DNA of 64,000 bases, from contig NZ_WHJH01000011.1 of the NCBI RefSeq assembly GCF_011682145.1, positions 83,070-147,069 of the forward strand, given 5' to 3'. Of the stretch, positions 57,856-64,000 are shown piece by piece. The DNA is from Massilia mucilaginosa (GTDB lineage: Bacteria > Pseudomonadota > Gammaproteobacteria > Burkholderiales > Burkholderiaceae_D). Position numbers and translations under genes: made by a program. The notes under the pieces were generated by a model. The model saw only the letters and a list, made by a program, of their open reading frames with translations. It searched no databases and was not told the DNA's origin. Position 1 is the first letter of the stretch. Each line of letters starts with the position of its first letter.

Positions 57856-60291
57856 ATGGCGACCGTATCCGACATCACCGTAACACCCACCTCCGGCCTG
57901 ATCCACATCGATGCCCTGCTCGACTCGGGTCCCGACTGGAACTATCTTACGCCCGCCGGCAACACCATCCTGTACACCTTCTCTGTCGCCTCCGGCAATG
58001 AAGCGACGCAGAGCGGCCAGACCGCGTTTTCCGCGTCCCAGCAAACGCATGCGCGCGCGGCCTTCGCGGCGCTGGCGGCGGTCACCGGCATTACCTTTAC
58101 CGAAACGGCCAACGGTCTCGCGGCCGATGTGCACCTGGCCTCGGTCAATATCGCGGGCGCCAGCACGAGCGGCTTGTGCAGCTGGAGTTCGAGCTACAGC
58201 TACAGCGGCAGCACCGTGACCATGTACGATGCGCAAGCCTATGTCTATCTCGACAATGTCGAGTTCGCCGCATCGAACGCCAACCTGTCGCCCGGCACCA
58301 ACGGTTTCCAGACTCTGCTGCATGAACTGGGCCACATGATCGGCCTGAAGCACCCGTTCGAGGGCGGCACCAATCTGGCGCCCGGCGACGACAACACCGC
58401 CAACACCTTGCTGTCGTACACCAGCGTGGGCGGCCCGTACGCCGACTTCAGCCCGTACGACGTCGCGGCCCTCAAGTGGCTGTACGGCGGCGACGGCCTG
58501 GGCGGCGCGCTCGGCATCAACTCGTCCGGCGGCGGGCGCTACATCACCGGCACCAGCTTCGCCAATACCTTGACCGGCACCGCCGCCAACGACCGCCTCG
58601 AAGGCGACGGCGGCGACGACACGCTCAACGGCGGCGGCGGCACCGATACCGCTGTGTTCCGTGGCAATTACGGGTCCTACACTGTGACCGACCTCGGCGG
58701 CGGCAGCGTGCGCGTGATCGGCGCCGACGGCACCGACACCCTGAACTCGGTCGAAGTGCTCAAGTTCGACGACCAGAGCGTGCAGTCGCCCCAGGTGGTG
58801 ACGCCGCCCACCGGCGACACCACCGCGCCGGTGGCGCCATCCGCCAGCCTGGTCAAGAACGCCAACGGTTTTGTGTCCGGCAACAAGCCGCTGGTCAGCG
58901 GCAGCGCCGAAGCGAATGCCAAGGTCGACATCTACAGCGCCGTCGGCCTGGTTGCCAGCACCACGGCCGCCGCCAACGGCAGCTATGCGGTCGCCACCAC
59001 GGCGCTGGCCGATGCCCTCGACCTGGTGCTGACGGTGCGCGCCACCGATGCCGCCGGCAATGTCTCGCTGCCCAGCGCGCTGCAGTTCAGCGTCGACACC
59101 GTGGCCCCGGCGGCGCCGACCGCGACCGTGAATGTCTCGGCCAGCGGCGCGGTCCTGTTCAGCGGTAACGGCGAAGCCGGCAGCACGATCCGCCTGACCA
59201 ATGCCAACGCCATCATCGCCGAAGGCACGGTCGGCGCCAGCGGCAGCTGGAGCCTGGGCGGCAGTACCCTGGCCAACGGCAATTACGACGTCACGGTGAG
59301 CTCGCTCGACAAGGCCGACAACAGCAGCGTGGCCGCCATGCACCTGCTGTTTGCGGTCGGGGCCACCACCACCATCGGCGGCACCTCCGGCAACGATACC
59401 CTGCAGCCGACCGCGGGCAACAACGTCATCGACGGCGGCGCCGGCACCGACACGGCCAACTACACCGGCCCGCGCGGCAACTACGACGTGGTGCGCGACG
59501 ACAGCGGTTTCGTGGTCACCGCCCGCAGCGGCACCGACGGCATCGACCTGCTGCGCAACATCGAAGCGGTCAAGTTCAGCGACAGCACCCTCAAGCTCGA
59601 ATACGACGACGTGGTACAGGCGCTGTACCTGGCCTACTTCGGGCGCGCGGCCGATTCGGGCGGCCTGTCGTCCTTCCAGTCGCAGCTGGGCGATCTGAGC
59701 GCGCCGCACACGTTTTCGGCCGTCAGCGCCGCTTACGGCAACAATGTCGGCCTGCACAATCTGATCGACAGTTTCGGCGCCAGCGCCGAATCGGCGGCCC
59801 TGTATCCGGGCAGCACCGCCAGCTTCATCGCCGCCGTCTACCAGAACATTTTCAACCGCGCCCCCGATGCCGGCGGCGCGGCGTTCTGGACCAACGCCAT
59901 CGACAGCGGCAACCTGTCGCGCGCCAACGCGTCGCTGTCGATCATGGCCGGAGCGCTCGAAAACACCACGGCCCAGGGTCTTCTCGACGGCAAACTGGTC
60001 AACAACAAGATCACCATCGCTTCCGACTTCACCCTGGCCATCGATACCCCGGCTGAGGTGAATGGTTATGTCGGCAACAATGCGGCCGCCACGGTGCGCA
60101 CCATGCTCGGCACGGTCACGGCCGCGACCGATATCGCGGCCTTCCAGGCCACCATCGCCAGCACCTTGCTGCAGATGAGCGGGGCCGGGGTGCAGACGGG
60201 GGCCTCATCGTCCCTGTACGAAGCACTGCCGGCCCAGCCCGTCGCCCTGGTCGGATTCAACAACACGTCCCTGATCGACCTGCCGCTGTAA
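57856..60291 (+). CDS. M10-like metalloprotease with RTX, Ig-like and DUF4214 regions (copy 1)
   Basis: 811 residues. No N-terminal signal peptide. The serralysin-like catalytic domain has the zinc motif HELGHMIGLKHP at residues 156-167, but the usual Met-turn Met is Leu (N183-T-L-L186-S-Y188). RTX-type GGxGxD repeats (DRLEGDGGDDTLNGGGGTDTAVF) follow, then Ig-like modules (VSGSAEANAKVDIY, VLTVRATDAAGNVSLPSAL) and a DUF4214 region (ALYLAYFGRAADSGGL, NIFNRAPDAGGAAFWTNAI) that ends in LIDLPL. The layout suggests type I secretion by an ABC exporter, which is not in this window. A strong terminator follows. It is ~80 percent similar to copy 2. Confidence 0.88.
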   Translation: MATVSDITVTPTSGLIHIDALLDSGPDWNYLTPAGNTILYTFSVASGNEATQSGQTAFSASQQTHARAAFAALAAVTGITFTETANGLAADVHLASVNIAGASTSGLCSWSSSYSYSGSTVTMYDAQAYVYLDNVEFAASNANLSPGTNGFQTLLHELGHMIGLKHPFEGGTNLAPGDDNTANTLLSYTSVGGPYADFSPYDVAALKWLYGGDGLGGALGINSSGGGRYITGTSFANTLTGTAANDRLEGDGGDDTLNGGGGTDTAVFRGNYGSYTVTDLGGGSVRVIGADGTDTLNSVEVLKFDDQSVQSPQVVTPPTGDTTAPVAPSASLVKNANGFVSGNKPLVSGSAEANAKVDIYSAVGLVASTTAAANGSYAVATTALADALDLVLTVRATDAAGNVSLPSALQFSVDTVAPAAPTATVNVSASGAVLFSGNGEAGSTIRLTNANAIIAEGTVGASGSWSLGGSTLANGNYDVTVSSLDKADNSSVAAMHLLFAVGATTTIGGTSGNDTLQPTAGNNVIDGGAGTDTANYTGPRGNYDVVRDDSGFVVTARSGTDGIDLLRNIEAVKFSDSTLKLEYDDVVQALYLAYFGRAADSGGLSSFQSQLGDLSAPHTFSAVSAAYGNNVGLHNLIDSFGASAESAALYPGSTASFIAAVYQNIFNRAPDAGGAAFWTNAIDSGNLSRANASLSIMAGALENTTAQGLLDGKLVNNKITIASDFTLAIDTPAEVNGYVGNNAAATVRTMLGTVTAATDIAAFQATIASTLLQMSGAGVQTGASSSLYEALPAQPVALVGFNNTSLIDLPL

Positions 60292-60314
60292 CACAGCAGC
60301 CGTGCGTGCCTGCG

Positions 60315-60350
60315 GCCGGCGCCGCCCCTTGCGGGCGGCGCCGGCTTTTT
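60315..60350 (+). terminator. Rho-independent terminator between the metalloprotease genes
   Basis: A perfect 13-bp GC stem, GCCGGCGCCGCCC and its complement, with a 5-base loop (60328-60332), followed by TTTTT (60346-60350), 24 bp after the stop of copy 1. Confidence 0.9.
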
Positions 60351-60430
60351 GCCATGCGCGCGGCAGGCGCCGCCTGAACGCCCGCGCCTGCGAGACGTGC
60401 ACATCCGACAATGCACATTTCATAATATAT

Positions 60431-60459
60431 TTGACGTCATTACATAAATTTGGAATACT
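60431..60459 (+). promoter_or_regulatory. Promoter of second metalloprotease
   Basis: TTGACG (60431-60436) and AATACT (60454-60459) with 17 bp spacing, followed by ACTTTCCAAATC at 60487-60498. It corresponds point for point to the promoter of copy 1. Confidence 0.75.
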
Positions 60460-60564
60460 TCGCCGCTTGTCGAGCAAAACGCGGCAACTTTCCAAATCTG
60501 TTGCCGGGCGCTCAGCGTCGGTTTGCGTTTGGAAACCTTTCCATATCCAATACGAGTCAAGCGC

Positions 60565-63171
60565 ATGCCCAATATCTCCGATCTCGACACCGTCCTCTCC
60601 GGCCTGAACCACATCGACGCCCTGCTCGGTAGCGGCCCCGACTGGAACTATGTGACGCCTGCGGGCAACACCATCCGCTACACCTTTTCGATCGCCTCCC
60701 ACAACGAGGGCGAGAACAGCGCCGCCAACGGCCTGATGGCCTTCAGCGCGGGGCAGCAGGTCGGCGCGCGCGCGGCCATGGCGGCGCTGGGCGCGATCAC
60801 CGGCATCGTGTTCGCCGAAACGGCCGATGCCGCCCTCGCCGACGTGCACCTGGCCGCCAAGGATCTGGGCGGCGGCACCGCCGGCCTGGCCAGCTGGGGT
60901 TCCAGCTTCTCGTACTCGGGCGAGCGCCTGGTCGGCTACAGCGCCAGGGCCTATGTGTACCTGGACGATGTCGCCGCCGCCCTGCCCGCGAACGCCACCC
61001 TGGCGCCCGGTTCGGGCGGCTTGCAGATCCTGCTGCACGAACTGGGCCACATGATGGGCCTGAAACACCCGTTCGACGACGCTATCCGCTTGCCGGCCGC
61101 CGAGGACAACAGCAGCAACACGCTGCTCTCGTACACCAACAAGGGCGGTCCGTACGCCACGTTCAGCCCGTATGACGTGGCGGCCCTGAACTGGCTGTAC
61201 GGCGGCGACGGGCTGGGCGGCGCGCTCGGCATGAATGCGAGCGGCGGCGGGCGCTTTGTCACCGGCACCAGCCTGGCCGATACCCTGACCGGCGGCGCCG
61301 CCAACGACCGCCTCGAAGGCGACGGCGGCAACGATACGCTCAACGGCGGCAACGGGACCGATACCGCCGTCTTCCGAGGCAAGTTCGGCGCGTACACCTT
61401 TACCGATCTGGGCGGCGGCAAGCTGCGCGTGAGCGGGGCCGACGGCGTCGACACGCTGAGCTCGGTCGAAATGCTGACATTCGACGACCGCAGCGTGCCG
61501 TCGAACCAGGTGCTGCCGCCGCCGGTCGTCACCCCGCCGCCGGTGGTCACCCCGCCGCCGGTCGTGACGCCGCCGCCGCCGGTGGTCACGCCGCCGCCGG
61601 TGGTCACGCCGCCGCCGGTGGTCACGCCGCCGCCGGTGGTGACCCTGCCGCCGATCATCACGCCGCCAGCCGCCGACACCAGCGCGCCGGCCGCGCCGAC
61701 GGCCAGCGTGGAGAAGAACCCCAACGGTTTTGTGTCCGGCAACAAGCCTCTGGTGAGCGGCAGCGCCGAAGCCAATGCCAGGGTCGATGTGTACAGCGGC
61801 ACGAAGCTGGTGGCCAGCACCAAGGCCGGCGCCGGCGGCACGTACGCGGTCGCCACCGCTGCCCTGGCCGATGGCCTGAACCTGGCGCTCACCGTGCGCG
61901 CCACCGATGCCGCCGGCAATGTCTCGGCCCCGAGCGCGGCGCTGGCGCTCAGCGTCGATACCGTGGCGCCGGCGCTACCGTCGGGCAAGGTGCTGCTCGC
62001 CGGCGGCGGCGTGGTCCGCTTCAGCGGCAGCGGCGACGCCGGCAGCACGATCCGCCTGAGCAACGCCGGCACCGTCCTCGCCGAGGGTGCGGTCGGCGCG
62101 GACGGCAACTGGAACCTGGGCGGCAGCGTGCTGGCCGACGGCAATTACGATGTCCTCGTCAGCGCGCTCGACAAGGCCGGCAACACCAGCACGGCCGCCA
62201 AGCACCTGCTGTTCACGCTGGGCGCGGCGACCCCGGTCGAGGGTGGCGCCGTGACCGGCACCGCCGGCAACGACTTCTTGCAGCCGACCAGCGGCAACAA
62301 TGTCATCGATGGCCTGGGCGGCACCGACTCGGTCAGCTACAACGGCCCGCGCGGCAACTATTACGTGGTGCGCGACGCCAGCGGCTTCGTCGTCACCGAC
62401 AAAATCGGCAGCGGCGGCGTGGACGTGCTGCGCAATGTCGAAGCCATCCGCTTCGACGGCGGCGTTCTCCAGCTCGACTACGACGACGTGGTGCAGGCGC
62501 TGTACCTGGCCTACTTCGGGCGCGCGGCCGATTCGGGCGGACTCGCATCGTTCCAGTCGCAGCTGACCGGCCTGAAGGCGCCGCTGACATTTTCGGCCAT
62601 CAGCGCGGCCTATGGCAAGGATGCCGGCCTGCACAGCCTGATCGACAGCTTCGGCGCCAGCGCCGAATCGGCGGCCATGTATCCGGGCAGCACCGCCAGC
62701 TTCATCGCGGCGGTCTACCAGAACATTTTCAACCGCGCCCCGGACGCCGGCGGCGCGGCCTTCTGGACCAATGCGATCGACAGCGGCAATCTGTCGCGCG
62801 CCAACGCCTCGCTGTCGATCATGGCCGGCGCGCTGGAAAACACCACCGCCCAGGGCATACTCGACGGCAAGCTGGTCAACAACAAGATCACCATCGCCTC
62901 CGACTTCACGCTGGCCATCGATAGCTCGGCTGAAGTGAACGGCTACGTCGGCGCGAATGCGGCGGCCACGGTGCGCGCCATGCTCGGCACGGTAACGGCC
63001 GCGACCGATATCGCGGCCTTCCAGGCGACCATCGCCAGCACCTTGCTGAAAATGAGCGGCAGCGGCGCGCAAACCGGCGCTTTCTCGTCCGGCTACGACG
63101 CCCCGATGCCGGTCCAGCAGATCGCCCTGGTCGGGCTGAACACGGCGTCCTTGATCGATCTGCCGCTCTAA
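60565..63171 (+). CDS. M10-like metalloprotease with RTX, Ig-like and DUF4214 regions (copy 2)
   Basis: 868 residues from ATG 60565. Same design as copy 1: HIDALLGSGPDWNYVTPAGNT near the start, zinc motif HELGHMMGLKHP from H158, Met-turn with Leu (N185-T-L-L188-S-Y190), RTX motifs, Ig-like modules, DUF4214 and an LIDLPL end. The main difference is an inserted Pro-rich linker of PPPVVT repeats (about residues 318-367) between the RTX and Ig-like parts. It has its own promoter and is separated from copy 1 by a terminator, so the two can be regulated independently. Confidence 0.88.
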   Translation: MPNISDLDTVLSGLNHIDALLGSGPDWNYVTPAGNTIRYTFSIASHNEGENSAANGLMAFSAGQQVGARAAMAALGAITGIVFAETADAALADVHLAAKDLGGGTAGLASWGSSFSYSGERLVGYSARAYVYLDDVAAALPANATLAPGSGGLQILLHELGHMMGLKHPFDDAIRLPAAEDNSSNTLLSYTNKGGPYATFSPYDVAALNWLYGGDGLGGALGMNASGGGRFVTGTSLADTLTGGAANDRLEGDGGNDTLNGGNGTDTAVFRGKFGAYTFTDLGGGKLRVSGADGVDTLSSVEMLTFDDRSVPSNQVLPPPVVTPPPVVTPPPVVTPPPPVVTPPPVVTPPPVVTPPPVVTLPPIITPPAADTSAPAAPTASVEKNPNGFVSGNKPLVSGSAEANARVDVYSGTKLVASTKAGAGGTYAVATAALADGLNLALTVRATDAAGNVSAPSAALALSVDTVAPALPSGKVLLAGGGVVRFSGSGDAGSTIRLSNAGTVLAEGAVGADGNWNLGGSVLADGNYDVLVSALDKAGNTSTAAKHLLFTLGAATPVEGGAVTGTAGNDFLQPTSGNNVIDGLGGTDSVSYNGPRGNYYVVRDASGFVVTDKIGSGGVDVLRNVEAIRFDGGVLQLDYDDVVQALYLAYFGRAADSGGLASFQSQLTGLKAPLTFSAISAAYGKDAGLHSLIDSFGASAESAAMYPGSTASFIAAVYQNIFNRAPDAGGAAFWTNAIDSGNLSRANASLSIMAGALENTTAQGILDGKLVNNKITIASDFTLAIDSSAEVNGYVGANAAATVRAMLGTVTAATDIAAFQATIASTLLKMSGSGAQTGAFSSGYDAPMPVQQIALVGLNTASLIDLPL
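61516..61665 (+). repeat. PPPVVT-encoding tandem repeat in copy 2
   Basis: About nine near-identical 15-18 bp units (core CCGCCGGTGGTCACG) encode repeated PPPVVT/PPVVT. Copy 1 has a single comparable unit at about 58793. Units keep the frame, so copy number can vary without loss of function. Confidence 0.85.
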
Positions 63172-63435
63172 GCCGGTTTGCCGGTAGTCCGGGCCGGCGC
63201 GCTGCCGGCCGCTGGCAGGCAGCGCCGGCCACGCTCATGCGCAGTCAGCGTGACCGACGCGCTGCTTTCGGAAGATATGTCATCATCGGCCTTCTGCGTC
63301 ACCGTGGACTTCAAGTATCCCGGCCGATGCAGCGGTGCTTATTGCAATCTGTTGATATAGGATGTTCGCCACCAAATACTTATTATAAAAAATCGCTAAA
63401 AATTATAATAACAGCACCAAACGGATCGCTATATT
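63172..63435. other. Spacer behind copy 2, with hairpin and AT-rich tract
   Basis: 264 bp. A large GC hairpin (GGCCGGCGC at 63192-63200 pairing with GCGCCGGCC at 63222-63230, plus an inner GCTGCC pairing) follows the copy 2 stop but lacks a T-tract. From about 63350 the composition becomes AT-rich (TTATTATAAAAAATCGC and so on), marking a change of origin or a promoter zone ahead of the Fic fragment. Confidence 0.55.
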
Positions 63436-63896
63436 ATGCAACCCTGTCATTCGAGAGCTGGCAAAACCGTTCCCCAAGGAAGTGGCTATTTGGCTTTTGT
63501 TCCAGCAAATTTGCCTCCACTCATCGCTTTTGACGGCGAGATGATCAGGCTTCTCTCCGATGCGGATATCGCCGTGGGCCGTCTTGCCGGAATCACAGAG
63601 ATCTTGCCGAACCCGGAATTGTTTGTCGCGATGTATGTGCGCAAAGAGGCGGTGTGCTCAGCTCTCAGATCGAAGGCATTCAATGTACGCTCGATGAGGT
63701 GTTAGAAGCCGAAATCGACGAGGACGGCGTCCGGACTAAAGACATTGCCGAAGTTGTGAATTATGTAGATGCAATGAACTATGGGATGGAGAGACTCACG
63801 ACCCTACCTTTATCGTTGCGGTTAATCCGCGAAACGCATTCGCGGTTGATGGAGGGCGTTCGTGGGGAGCATAAGCTTGACTTTGTCCATTTGTGA
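63436..63896 (+). pseudogene. Frameshifted, truncated Fic-family gene
   Basis: The region reads as a Fic N-terminal domain in two frames. Frame 1 (63436-63654) gives FVPANLPPLIAFDGEMIRLLSDADIAVGRLAGITEILPNPELFVAMYVRKEAV. After a two-base excess at GTGTG (63652-63656), the second frame continues as LSSQIEGIQCTLDEVLEAEIDEDGVRTKDIAEVVNYVDAMNYGMERL and RETHSRLMEGVRGEHKL. The SSQIEG segment fits the [ST]xxxE[GN] inhibitory helix of class II Fic AMP-transferases. The catalytic HPFxxGNGR core is missing: the second frame stops at 63896, where the sequence turns into an inverted-repeat stretch. It is probably a dead remnant. Programmed frameshifting is unlikely, since the core is gone. Confidence 0.75.
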
Positions 63897-63913
63897 GCGA
63901 TGGACGAAGGGAA

Positions 63914-63995
63914 CGTAAGCCCGAATGCGTAGTCAATGATTGATCCACTCGTGGCAGCGAGGTTCATCATGACGGTAGTAGCATCCGGGCTTACG
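63914..63995. repeat. Inverted repeat at the right edge
   Basis: CGTAAGCCCGA (63914-63924) pairs with the reverse complement of CCGGGCTTACG (63985-63995). It starts just after the Fic reading frame ends, so it may mark the edge of an inserted element that removed the Fic core. A frame from ATG 63937 on the plus strand (MIDPLVAARFIMTVVASGL) reads like the start of a gene cut by the window edge, but it cannot be judged. Confidence 0.4.
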
Positions 63996-64000
63996 AAGGC

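Overview
The window is about 64 kb of GC-rich chromosomal DNA. The gene order, codon use and family similarities point to a betaproteobacterium of the order Burkholderiales, most likely Oxalobacteraceae of the Massilia/Telluria/Duganella type. Three things suggest this: the arrangement gltBD, then mla genes, ABC-2 exporter, bolA, murA, his, HIT and tatABC; the short HisG; and the T1SS-type metalloproteases with a DUF4214 tail. The assignment is inferred from recalled family knowledge, not from a search. I saw no rRNA, tRNA or CRISPR array.

Layout. 1-1.04 kb: the end of a sensor kinase and its OmpR-type response regulator. 1.04-2.3 kb: a REP-associated (RAYT) transposase flanked by copies of a GGGACA/GGGTCAGAG-type repeat. 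2.3-8.6 kb: gltB-gltD (glutamate synthase). 8.6-9.08 kb: a repeat-rich intergenic region. 9.08-13.1 kb: a complete mlaFEDACB operon for retrograde phospholipid transport. 13.2-15.2 kb: an ABC-2 exporter pair and a BolA/IbaG protein. 15.2-24.4 kb: murA and hisG-hisD-(orphan DNA methyltransferase)-hisC-hisB-hisH-hisA-hisF-hisI-hisE, interrupted by two inverted-repeat elements. 24.5-26.5 kb: a HIT-family protein and tatABC.

26.5-38.7 kb is an accessory stretch. It holds lipoproteins (two of them tandem paralogues), a secreted PHB-depolymerase-like esterase, a DinB protein, a CsgG-like lipoprotein, a DUF3617 protein, an alpha/beta hydrolase, a DUF885 protein and a small membrane protein. 38.8-44.9 kb: a translationally coupled pair, S9 peptidase then SNF2-type helicase. 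45.0-48.9 kb: hemE and priA, separated by about 750 bp that contains a two-part cluster of DnaA-box-like sequences and AT-rich DNA. 48.9-49.2 kb: a tandem MITE-like repeat. 49.2-57.1 kb: an ArgP-like LysR regulator divergent from a dihydrolipoamide dehydrogenase, an SRPBCC protein, a DUF1003 protein, a second LysR regulator divergent from an alcohol-dehydrogenase-like enzyme, and a Rep/UvrD helicase. 57.2-63.2 kb: a secreted Cache-like protein and two tandem M10-like metalloproteases with near-identical promoters. 63.4-64 kb: a lower-GC end with a frameshifted, truncated Fic gene.

The most notable signals are the oriC-like DnaA-box cluster between hemE and priA, the tandem MITE that supplies the stop codon of a LysR gene, the tandem metalloproteases with duplicated promoters and a Leu in place of the Met-turn Met, and the orphan methyltransferase coupled to hisD.
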